Source of the DNA: Stenotrophomonas maltophilia
Lineage (GTDB): Bacteria > Pseudomonadota > Gammaproteobacteria > Xanthomonadales > Xanthomonadaceae
Length of the DNA stretch: 7,218 nucleotides
Direction of reading: 5' to 3'
Assembly (NCBI GenBank): GCA_002386405.1
Contig: DGIP01000208.1
Span: forward strand, 1 to 7,218
Both the position numbers and the translations under genes were made by a program. Below, piece after piece: positions 1 through 7,210 of this stretch. The notes below the pieces were generated by a model that did no database searches, was not told the origin of the DNA, and saw nothing but the letters and a program-made list of their open reading frames with translations. How positions within the stretch are numbered: position 1 is the stretch's first letter; the number at the start of each line of letters is the position of its first letter.

Positions 1-1
1 C

Positions 2-769
2 GCCAGGCCTGCCGCCCAGGCCAGCGATGCGCCTCGCCATGGGTTGGCGCGCGTGCTGTCCAAGGCCGGGCTGTGCTCGCGCACCGAAGCCGCGCGCTGG
101 ATCGGCGACGGCCGGGTGACGGTCGATGGCCGCACCATCAACAACCCCGAATTTCCGATCATCGACGGCCGCCACGTGGTGCGTGTCGATGGCCAGCCGC
201 TGGATGCGCCGCGCCGCCTGCACATCGTGCTCAACAAGCCGCGCGGCCTGGTCACCACCGCGCAGGACGAGCAGGGCCGCGACACCGTGTACCGCTGCTT
301 CGATGGGGCAGGGCTGCCGTGGCTGGCGCCGGTCGGGCGGCTGGACAAGGCCAGTGAAGGCCTGCTGCTGTTCAGCAACGACCCGCAGTGGGCCGCGCGC
401 CTGACCGACCCCACTACCGGGCCGGACAAGACCTACCACGTCCAGATCGATGCCATCCCCGATGCCGCGCAGCTGGCCGCGCTGTGCACCGGCGTGGACG
501 ACGATGGCGAGTTCCTGCGCGCCCGCCAGGCACGCCTGCTGCGCAGTGGCGACAAGACCGCCTGGCTGGAAGTGGTGCTGGAAGAAGGCCGCAACCGCCA
601 CATCCGCCGCCTGCTGGCGGCCTTCGACATCAACGTGCTGCGGCTGGTGCGCGTAGGCATTGGCCGGCTGCCACTGGGCACGCTGGCCAAGGGCGCTTGG
701 CGCGAACTGGAGCCGCACGAACTGGACCTGCTGACTGCCACGGCCGACGCCGCCGTGGCCGATACCTGA
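2..769 (+). CDS. RsuA/RluB/RluE/RluF-family rRNA pseudouridine synthase (5' end outside window)
   Basis: This enzyme class isomerises specific uridines in rRNA to pseudouridine in the cytoplasm. Counting from the TTG at 44, residues about 2-48 form an S4 RNA-binding domain (KAGLCSRTEAARWI, then GRVTVDGR). The catalytic domain follows, with LNKPRG at 64-69, the active-site segment GRLDKASEGLLLFSND with catalytic Asp at about 101, and the family C-terminal motif EGRNRHIRRLL. The frame stays open to the left edge, and the codons before position 44 read as plausible protein ending RHG. The TTG at 44 has no Shine-Dalgarno and already lies within the S4 fold, so the true start is probably upstream. 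The two ATGs at 27 and 39 are in another frame. An S4 domain argues against orthology with E. coli RluE, which lacks one. The target uridine cannot be assigned. A lipoprotein gene follows after 56 bp on the same strand. Confidence 0.9.
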   Translation, partial: ARPAAQASDAPRHGLARVLSKAGLCSRTEAARWIGDGRVTVDGRTINNPEFPIIDGRHVVRVDGQPLDAPRRLHIVLNKPRGLVTTAQDEQGRDTVYRCFDGAGLPWLAPVGRLDKASEGLLLFSNDPQWAARLTDPTTGPDKTYHVQIDAIPDAAQLAALCTGVDDDGEFLRARQARLLRSGDKTAWLEVVLEEGRNRHIRRLLAAFDINVLRLVRVGIGRLPLGTLAKGAWRELEPHELDLLTATADAAVADT

Positions 770-825
770 GATGGGGCAAGGGATGGCCTGCGACCGAGAT
801 TCCGACCACTACCGGGAGTAACGCC

Positions 826-1170
826 ATGCACGTCCACCGCTTTACCCGTTCCCTGCTGCGCAGCGCTTGGCTGCTGCTGCCTGCCGCGCTGCTCAGCGCC
901 TGCGGCGGCCATAAGGAGGTGGCCAAGGCCACGCCGCCGCCGGTGACCGACAAGATCGTGGAGATCCAGCCCACTGAACGCGATGGGCGCGGCGCCTACC
1001 GCTTCCACATGAGCAACGGCGAGAAGCGCATGAGCGCCGACGAGTTCGATGCGTGGATGAAGGCCAACGGCATCCGGGTGGCCAAGGGCAACCCGAATGC
1101 AACGCCGGCGGCCAAGCCGGTGGTGGTGGCCAGCAAGGACGACGCGAAGGGCAAGAAGAAAAAGAAATGA
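826..1170 (+). CDS. small lysine-tailed lipoprotein of unknown function
   Basis: This 114-residue protein has a lipoprotein signal: an Arg-bearing N-terminus, a hydrophobic stretch at about 14-25, and a lipobox L23-S24-A25-C26. Cys26 is therefore the predicted lipidated residue. Gly27-Gly28 follow it with no Asp at +2, which fits outer-membrane sorting. The mature part is short and polar, with a central segment around 60-85 (RFHMSNGEKRMSADEFDAWM), and ends in a Lys-rich tail (KGKKKKK). The frame is open far upstream, but the ATG at 826 is chosen because GGGAG at 814-818 lies 7 nt before it and the lipobox only makes sense from there. It may be cotranscribed with the pseudouridine synthase gene 56 bp upstream. 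I do not recognise a functional family. The A-rich codons of the tail overlap the terminator of the convergent kbl gene. Confidence 0.85.
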   Translation: MHVHRFTRSLLRSAWLLLPAALLSACGGHKEVAKATPPPVTDKIVEIQPTERDGRGAYRFHMSNGEKRMSADEFDAWMKANGIRVAKGNPNATPAAKPVVVASKDDAKGKKKKK

Positions 1171-1190
1171 CGCGCGATGCGCGTCATTTC
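1159..1190 (-). terminator. Rho-independent terminator of kbl
   Basis: A perfect 12-bp inverted repeat has arms GAAATGACGCGC (1164-1175) and GCGCGTCATTTC (1179-1190) around a 3-nt loop. Read on the minus strand it is followed by UUUUUCUUCUUGCC, a good U-tract, and lies just 9 bp beyond the kbl stop. On the plus strand no U-run follows the stem, so it should work mainly for kbl. The stem includes the stop codon of the convergent lipoprotein gene. Confidence 0.85.
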
Positions 1191-1198
1191 AGGGTTCC

Positions 1199-2410
1199 TC
1201 AACCTTTGATGACGCCCAGCTCCAGGCCGATCCGGCTGAACGCATCGATCGCCCGGTCCAGGTGCGCGCGGGTGTGCGCGGCACTGATCTGGGTGCGGAT
1301 GCGGGCCTGGCCCTTGGGTACCACCGGGAAGAAGAAGCCGATCGCGTAGATGCCTTCCTCGAGCAGGCGCTCGGCGAACTTCTGCGCCAGCGGCGCGTCG
1401 TACAGCATCACCGGGCTGATCGGGTGCACGCCGGGCTTCACGTCGAAGCCGGCGGCGGTCATCTTCTGGCGGAAGTAGGCGGTGTTGTCGGCCAGGGTGG
1501 TGCGCAGGTCGTCGGCGGCGGCCAGCATGTCGAACGCCTTGATCCCGGCGGCCACCACGTGCGGCGGCAGCGAATTGGAGAACAGGTACGGGCGCGAGCG
1601 CTGGCGCAGCAGTTCGATCACTTCGGCGCTGGCGGTGGTGAAGCCGCCCAGTGCGCCGCCCATGGCCTTGCCCAGGGTGCCGGTGATGATGTCGATCTTC
1701 TCCAGCACGCCCTTGACCTCGGCCGAGCCGCGGCCGGTGGCGCCCAGGAAGCCGGTGGCGTGGCATTCGTCGATGTGCACCAGCGCGTTGTACTTCTTCG
1801 CCAGCGCGGTGATCTCATCCAGCGGGGCGATGAAGCCGTCCATCGAGAACACGCCGTCGGTGGTGATCAGCTTGGTGCGGCAGCCGGCGGCATCGGCGGC
1901 CTGCAGCTGGGCTTCCAGGTCGGCCATGTCGCAGTTGGCATAACGGAAGCGCTTGGCCTTGCACAGGCGCACGCCGTCGATGATCGAGGCATGGTTGAGC
2001 GCGTCGGAGATGATGGCGTCGTTCTCGCCCAGCAGCGGCTCGAACAGGCCGCCGTTGGCGTCGAAGCAGGCCGCGTACAGGATGGTGTCCTGCTTGCCGA
2101 AGAAGCCGGCGATCTGCTGTTCCAGCTGCTTGTGCAGGTCCTGGGTGCCGCAGATGAAGCGCACCGAGGCCATGCCGAAGCCGTGGCTGTCCAGCGCGTC
2201 CTTGGCCGCCTGGATCAGGTCCGGGTGGTCGGCCAGGCCCAGGTAGTTGTTGGCGCAGAAGTTCAGCACCGTGCGGCCGTCGTCCAGGGTGATCTCGGCC
2301 GACTGGGGGCTGGTGATGACGCGCTCGGACTTGAACAGGCCCTGGGCGCGGATCGCCTCCAGTTCCTCGACATAGTGCTGGGTGAGCGGGGCGTTCGGGG
2401 CGTCGGTCAT
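1199..2410 (-). CDS. kbl: 2-amino-3-ketobutyrate CoA ligase (glycine C-acetyltransferase)
   Basis: Kbl is a cytoplasmic PLP enzyme of the alpha-oxoamine synthase family. It cleaves 2-amino-3-ketobutyrate with CoA into glycine and acetyl-CoA, the second step of threonine breakdown after Tdh. The 403-residue product matches the remembered E. coli Kbl (398 aa) along its whole length: [16 protein letters not shown] near 25-40, [11 protein letters not shown] at 50-60, [16 protein letters not shown] at 75-90, [20 protein letters not shown] at 135-153. His140 is the likely PLP-stacking residue, Asp214 and His217 (HIDECHATG) the cofactor contacts, and Lys248 in [10 protein letters not shown] the Schiff-base lysine. 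The ATG at 2410 gives a family-like N-terminus, though no clear Shine-Dalgarno precedes it. It is divergent from the porin gene, convergent with the lipoprotein gene, and about 1 kb downstream of tdh on the same strand. Confidence 0.97.
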   Translation of the reverse strand: MTDAPNAPLTQHYVEELEAIRAQGLFKSERVITSPQSAEITLDDGRTVLNFCANNYLGLADHPDLIQAAKDALDSHGFGMASVRFICGTQDLHKQLEQQIAGFFGKQDTILYAACFDANGGLFEPLLGENDAIISDALNHASIIDGVRLCKAKRFRYANCDMADLEAQLQAADAAGCRTKLITTDGVFSMDGFIAPLDEITALAKKYNALVHIDECHATGFLGATGRGSAEVKGVLEKIDIITGTLGKAMGGALGGFTTASAEVIELLRQRSRPYLFSNSLPPHVVAAGIKAFDMLAAADDLRTTLADNTAYFRQKMTAAGFDVKPGVHPISPVMLYDAPLAQKFAERLLEEGIYAIGFFFPVVPKGQARIRTQISAAHTRAHLDRAIDAFSRIGLELGVIKG

Positions 2411-2441
2411 GGCAGGCGGTCATCGGCACGGGAAAACCGGG

Positions 2442-2447
2442 ATTTTA
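2442..2447 (-). promoter_or_regulatory. possible -10 element for kbl
   Basis: The minus strand reads TAAAAT (5 of 6 with TATAAT), preceded directly by TG, about 31 bp upstream of the kbl ATG. No convincing -35 lies at the right distance, so this is only a weak candidate. Confidence 0.3.
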
Positions 2448-2477
2448 CAGGCCACCGCAGGAAACGGTTGCAGATGG

Positions 2478-2511
2478 GATTGTTGCATCGCAATATCAAT
2501 CAGGTTAAAAA
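2478..2511 (+). promoter_or_regulatory. candidate promoter and small dyad upstream of the porin gene
   Basis: TTGCAT (2483-2488) and TAAAAA (2506-2511) are spaced 17 bp apart and could act as weak -35 and -10 elements for the porin gene, leaving a leader of about 40 nt. The -35 lies within a short dyad, TTGC ATC GCAA (2483-2493), loosely flanked by GATTG (2478-2482) and CAATC (2497-2501). This might be an operator. The regulator is unknown, and the spacing does not match an FNR box. Confidence 0.35.
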
Positions 2512-2559
2512 TCTGTAAACACGCGCTGCATCCACCCCCACGTCCCGGAGAGACCCCGC

Positions 2560-3261
2560 ATGAACCACGCCACGCGCTGTACTGCCGCCGCTGTGCTCTG
2601 CGCCGCCTTGCTTGCCCCGTTTGCCGCCAGTGCCCAGGACGAGGCCGAATCGCCGTTCAGCTGGAACGTGACCGGCGTGTCCGATTACGTATTCCGTGGC
2701 GTCTCCCAGACCGACGAAGACCCCACCGTGCAGGCCGGCTTCACCTACACCTCGCCGGTCGGCCTGTACGCCGGTGTGTGGGGTTCGGGCGTGGACTTCG
2801 GTGACGGCGGCCCGGATGCCGAAGTCGATTACTTCATCGGCTATGGCGTGGACGTCACCGACAGCGTCAACTTCGACGTGATGCTCAACCACTACAGCTA
2901 CCCCGGTTCGAGCGAACTGGCGTACACCGAGCTGATCACCAAGACCAGCTTCGCCGAGCACTACAACGTGACCGTGGCCTACACCAACGATGTCTGGAAC
3001 ACCGACACCGATGGCTGGTACTTCGCCGCCGGCACCGAATGGGCGCTGCCGAACGAGTTCAACCTGACCGCCAACGTCGGCCGCAGCACGTTCAAGGACA
3101 GCGTCGCCCAGGACTACACCGACTGGAACGTCGGCGTGAACCGCACCTGGGGCCTGTTCACCCTGGGCCTGGGCTACTACGGCACCGACGGCAACGGCCG
3201 CGACAACTCAGGCAAGCTGGCCGACAACCGCGTGGTGTTCACGGTCGCAGTAGGCCAGTAA
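2560..3261 (+). CDS. TorF/gcw_chp-family putative outer-membrane porin
   Basis: The 233-residue protein has a Sec signal peptide with a hydrophobic core at about 8-21 and a likely cleavage A25|Q26 (FAASA|QDEA). The mature sequence shows alternating polar/aromatic beta-strand patterns. Near its start is the family hallmark, SDYVFRGVSQTDEDP followed by VQAGF and GLYAGVWGS, as in the proteobacterial gcw_chp (TorF-like) putative porins. It should sit in the outer membrane; the transported substrate is unknown. The ATG is supported by GGAGAG at 2547-2552, 7 nt upstream. The C-terminus reads VVFTVAVGQ, so it lacks the terminal aromatic residue usual for BAM-inserted barrels, with Phe six residues from the end. 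It lies between kbl and tdh on the opposite strand and ends at a strong terminator 20 bp past its stop. Confidence 0.88.
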   Translation: MNHATRCTAAAVLCAALLAPFAASAQDEAESPFSWNVTGVSDYVFRGVSQTDEDPTVQAGFTYTSPVGLYAGVWGSGVDFGDGGPDAEVDYFIGYGVDVTDSVNFDVMLNHYSYPGSSELAYTELITKTSFAEHYNVTVAYTNDVWNTDTDGWYFAAGTEWALPNEFNLTANVGRSTFKDSVAQDYTDWNVGVNRTWGLFTLGLGYYGTDGNGRDNSGKLADNRVVFTVAVGQ

Positions 3262-3280
3262 CCCGCGCTGGACCACCAAA

Positions 3281-3309
3281 GAAAAAGGCACCCGATGGGT
3301 GCCTTTTTC
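3281..3309. terminator. bidirectional Rho-independent terminator (porin gene / tdh)
   Basis: A perfect 13-bp stem has arms GAAAAAGGCACCC (3281-3293) and GGGTGCCTTTTTC (3297-3309) with a GAT loop. T5 closes the plus-strand stem. On the minus strand the equivalent T-run is followed by CTTTGGTGG. It can stop porin transcripts from the left and tdh transcripts from the right. Confidence 0.9.
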
Positions 3310-3334
3310 GTACCGACCAACGGTCGGTACCTAC
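3310..3334 (-). repeat. SMAG-like (GTAG-headed REP) palindrome, minus orientation
   Basis: On the minus strand the element starts with the head GTAG (plus CTAC at 3331-3334). A perfect 9-bp stem follows, with plus-strand arms GTACCGACC (3310-3318) and GGTCGGTAC (3322-3330) and a 3-nt loop. Head, stem length and loop match the SMAG family of S. maltophilia, which are REP-type sequences thought to be moved by RAYT transposases. It abuts the terminator with no gap and faces the next element head to head. Confidence 0.75.
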
Positions 3335-3343
3335 CGCAATCTG

Positions 3344-3368
3344 GTAGGTCACGACCGTTGGTCGTGAC
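3344..3368 (+). repeat. SMAG-like (GTAG-headed REP) palindrome, plus orientation
   Basis: The head GTAG (3344-3347) is followed by a perfect 9-bp stem with arms GTCACGACC (3348-3356) and GGTCGTGAC (3360-3368) and loop GTT. With the inverted element at 3310-3334 and a 9-bp spacer it forms a head-to-head pair, the arrangement called a REPIN in other gamma-proteobacteria. Confidence 0.75.
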
Positions 3369-3422
3369 ACCGTTGGTCGTGACACCGTTGGTCGTGACAC
3401 CGTTGGTCGTGTTGGTCGTGAC
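3354..3422. repeat. 15-bp tandem repeat grown from the SMAG 3' arm
   Basis: The unit ACCGTTGGTCGTGAC occurs exactly at 3354-3368, 3369-3383 and 3384-3398. A fourth unit (3399-3411) lacks its last two bases and runs into a shortened copy ending at 3422. The unit spans the end of the 5' arm, the loop and the whole 3' arm of the palindrome at 3344-3368, so the array looks like local amplification of half a SMAG element. It ends 9 bp from the tdh stop and therefore lies in the tdh 3' untranslated region. Confidence 0.9.
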
Positions 3423-3431
3423 CTCGCGGCA

Positions 3432-4469
3432 TCAGTTCCAGCTCAGGACCACCTTGCCGGCCTTGCCCTGTTCCATCAGGTCGAAGCCCTTCTGGAACTC
3501 GTCGATCGGCAGCTGGTGGGTCATCACCTTGCCGAGCGGGAAGCCGGACAGCACCAGCTGGGTCATCTTGTACCAGGTCTCGTACATCTTGCGGCCGTAG
3601 ATGCCCTGCACGGTGAGGCCCTTGAAGATGATCTTGTCCCAGTCGCAGCCGGCACCCTTGGGCATGATGCCGAGCATGGCGATCTTGCCGCCGTGGTACA
3701 TGCAGTCGAGCATGTCGTTGAACGCGCGCGGGTTGCCGCTCATTTCCAGGCCCACGTCGAAGCCCTCCATGTGCAGTTCCTTCATCACGTCCTTCAGCGA
3801 GGTGTTGGCCACGTTGACCACGCGGGTGGCGCCCATGTCGGCGGCCAGCTTCAGGCGGAAGTCGTTGACGTCGGTCACCACCACGTTGCGCGCACCGATG
3901 TGCTTGCAGATGCCGGCGGCGATGATGCCGATCGGGCCCGCACCGGTGATCAGCACGTCTTCGCCGATGACGTCGAATTCCAGCGCGCAGTGCGCGGCGT
4001 TGCCGTACGGGTCGAAGAAGGCGGCCAGCTCGGACGGGATCTGGTCGGGGATCGGCCACAGGTTGCTGGCCGGCATCACCATGTATTCGGCGAAGGCGCC
4101 GTTGACATTCACGCCGATGCCCACGGTGTTCGGGCACAGGTGCGGGCGGCCGCCGCGGCAGTTGCGGCAGTGGCCGCACACGATGTGGCCTTCGGCCGAC
4201 ACGCGCTGGCCGATCTCGTAGCCGGTCACGCCCGGGCCGATCTCGGCGATGCGGCCGACGAACTCATGGCCGATGGTCAGGCCCGGCTTGATCGTGCGCT
4301 GGCTCCACTCGTCCCACAGGTAGATGTGCAGGTCGGTACCGCAGATGGCGGTCTTTTCCAGCTTGATCAGGACCTCGTTCGGGCCCGGCACCGGCACCGG
4401 CACTTCTTCGAGCCAGATGCCCTTGGCGGCTTCACGCTTGACCAGGGCCTTCATTGTTTGCTGCGCCAT
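3432..4469 (-). CDS. tdh: L-threonine 3-dehydrogenase
   Basis: Tdh is a zinc-dependent, NAD+-linked medium-chain dehydrogenase that oxidises L-threonine to 2-amino-3-ketobutyrate, the substrate of Kbl. The 345-residue product aligns end to end with the remembered E. coli Tdh (341 aa). Catalytic zinc-site residues are Cys43 (TAICGTD) and His68-Glu69 (IGHEF). The structural zinc ligands are Cys98, Cys101, Cys104 and Cys112 (GHCRNCRGG region). The Rossmann motif GAGPIG is at 176-181, and Asp200 at the end of the second strand fits NAD+ preference. The C-terminus GKVVLSWN is typical. The ATG at 4469 is chosen; Met6 (ATG 4454-4452) corresponds to the E. coli start, and neither has a strong Shine-Dalgarno. 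tdh is normally next to kbl, but here the two are separated by an opposite-strand porin gene. Confidence 0.97.
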   Translation of the reverse strand: MAQQTMKALVKREAAKGIWLEEVPVPVPGPNEVLIKLEKTAICGTDLHIYLWDEWSQRTIKPGLTIGHEFVGRIAEIGPGVTGYEIGQRVSAEGHIVCGHCRNCRGGRPHLCPNTVGIGVNVNGAFAEYMVMPASNLWPIPDQIPSELAAFFDPYGNAAHCALEFDVIGEDVLITGAGPIGIIAAGICKHIGARNVVVTDVNDFRLKLAADMGATRVVNVANTSLKDVMKELHMEGFDVGLEMSGNPRAFNDMLDCMYHGGKIAMLGIMPKGAGCDWDKIIFKGLTVQGIYGRKMYETWYKMTQLVLSGFPLGKVMTHQLPIDEFQKGFDLMEQGKAGKVVLSWN

Positions 4470-4500
4470 CGGGGTGGAACTCGTCTGGGGGAAAGGCGGA

Positions 4501-4506
4501 ATTATA
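4501..4506 (-). promoter_or_regulatory. -10 element of the tdh promoter
   Basis: The minus strand reads a perfect TATAAT in GC-rich DNA, 31 bp upstream of the tdh ATG, which gives a leader of about 24 nt. The -35 is weak: ACATGC or CATGCC at 17-18 bp. This suggests activator help or a moderate promoter. Confidence 0.6.
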
Positions 4507-4546
4507 GGGCCGGCAGGGGCCGGGGCATGTTGCGGTGCGAGGGGGA

Positions 4547-4569
4547 AGCCACGCAGGGCGTGGCTCTAC
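4547..4569 (-). repeat. SMAG-like palindrome in the tdh / S46 peptidase divergent region
   Basis: On the minus strand the head GTAG (plus CTAC at 4566-4569) precedes an 8-bp perfect stem with plus-strand arms AGCCACGC (4547-4554) and GCGTGGCT (4558-4565) and a 3-nt loop. The stem sequence differs from the pair near 3310-3368 and belongs to another SMAG subtype. It lies between the two divergent -10 elements. Confidence 0.75.
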
Positions 4570-4614
4570 CTCGCCGTTACGTGGCAGTCGGCGCATGGAC
4601 AGCCCTACCCCCGC

Positions 4615-4620
4615 TACAAT
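4615..4620 (+). promoter_or_regulatory. candidate -10 element of the S46 peptidase gene
   Basis: TACAAT (5 of 6 with TATAAT) lies 27 bp before the ATG at 4648. The nearest -35-like hexamer, TGGACA (4596-4601), is only 13 bp away, so the -35 is poor or absent. Confidence 0.45.
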
Positions 4621-4647
4621 CGGCGGTTCTTTCACCAGGGGCCGCTC

Positions 4648-6816
<2,169 letters not shown>

Positions 6817-6820
6817 TGCA

Positions 6821-6841
6821 AGGGACGGCGCAGCCGACCCT
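6821..6841. repeat. imperfect hairpin within the interrupted element
   Basis: The arms AGGGACGGC (6821-6829) and GCCGACCCT (6833-6841) pair 8 of 9 around a GCA loop. Size and loop length resemble SMAG-type palindromes, but there is no clean GTAG head. No U-tract follows. Confidence 0.5.
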
Positions 6842-6867
6842 AACGTCGCTTGTCGACGGCCCGAAGG

Positions 6868-6887
6868 GTGCCCACCCCGGTGGGCAT
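6868..6887. repeat. hairpin, perhaps a degenerate SMAG-like palindrome
   Basis: The arms TGCCCACC (6869-6876) and GGTGGGCA (6879-6886) are perfect, with a 2-nt centre and a G-T pair extending them by one. GAAG at 6863-6866, close to GTAG, precedes it. No U-run follows, so it is not a terminator. Confidence 0.5.
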
Positions 6888-6913
6888 ACCGTTGGTCGTT
6901 ACACCGATTAACG

Positions 6914-6942
6914 AACCCCGCGGCAATGCTGCGGGGTTTTTT
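6914..6942 (+). terminator. Rho-independent terminator of the S46 peptidase gene
   Basis: The arms AACCCCGCGG (6914-6923) and CTGCGGGGTT (6929-6938) pair with one G-T wobble, and a T6 run spans 6937-6942. It lies about 100 bp past the peptidase stop; the gap is filled by the repeat remnants. Confidence 0.85.
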
Positions 6943-6964
6943 GCGTGCTGCAGCAGACGCGGCT

Positions 6965-7092
6965 GCCGGTGAATCGAGCGCCGGGCCGCCATACCCTTTC
7001 CGGCGAATGTCCCCCGGCGTCGGCCATAGGCCGACACCTCCTCCTTTACTTCGCCTCCAAGGGTATGGCGACCCGGCACTCGATCCACCGGC
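6965..7092. repeat. inverted repeat A (34-bp arms)
   Basis: Arm A (6965-6998) and arm A' (7059-7092) are reverse complements at 31 of 34 positions. Mismatches are at 6972/7085, 6979/7078 and 6986/7071, evenly seven bases apart. The left arm of repeat B lies between the two arms. All three mismatches are A-C on the plus strand and become G-U wobbles on a minus-strand RNA. Confidence 0.88.
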
Positions 7093-7210
7093 GTTGCTCC
7101 CCGGCATCCGCTTTTCCCTGTCAACCGCAAGCCGAGCCCCGTCGCGGCCGGCAGGCCCCTGGCAAAGTAAAGGAGGAGGTGTCGGCCTCCGGCCGACGCC
7201 GGGGGACATT
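7006..7210. repeat. inverted repeat B (50-bp arms with self-palindromic centres)
   Basis: Arm B (7006-7055) and arm B' (7161-7210) are reverse complements at 47 of 50 positions, separated by 105 bp. Each arm has its own 7-bp hairpin (GTCGGCC paired with GGCCGAC) at 7019-7035 and 7181-7197, differing only in the 3-nt loop (ATA versus TCC). Each arm also carries AAAGGAGGAGGT, on the plus strand at 7169-7180 and on the minus strand at 7047-7036. Right arm A' lies in the spacer, so repeats A and B interlock. Confidence 0.9.

Noticed and set aside
44..46. TTG as the true start of the pseudouridine synthase
   Set aside because: No ribosome-binding site, it starts within the S4 domain, and the frame stays open with plausible residues to the left edge.
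2483..2499. FNR box upstream of the porin gene
   Set aside because: ATCAA is present at 2495-2499 but the partner half-site at the required spacing reads CATCG, not TTGAT.
1097..2518. 473-codon open frame on the plus strand
   Set aside because: Antisense shadow of kbl, which matches its family end to end; no Shine-Dalgarno or recognisable domain.
3344..3422. CRISPR-like array
   Set aside because: Units are directly adjacent with no spacers and derive from a neighbouring REP palindrome.
3295..3600. Open frame encoding a PLVVT pentapeptide repeat
   Set aside because: The repeat is simply translation of the 15-bp tandem array. The frame starts inside a terminator and continues antisense to tdh.
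4324..4647. N-terminal extension of the S46 peptidase frame
   Set aside because: It would run antisense through tdh and the promoter region and bury the signal peptide. ATG 4648 has a good Shine-Dalgarno and signal peptide.
6868..6887. Second terminator after the S46 gene
   Set aside because: Good stem but no U-tract; the hairpin at 6914-6942 with T6 is the clear terminator.
6840..7130. 96-codon minus-strand open frame
   Set aside because: It crosses the terminator, hairpins and inverted repeats, with no ribosome-binding site or domain.
7006..7210. Insertion sequence with 50-bp terminal inverted repeats
   Set aside because: The 105-bp interior has no transposase and no target-site duplication is visible; a non-autonomous element is possible but unproven.
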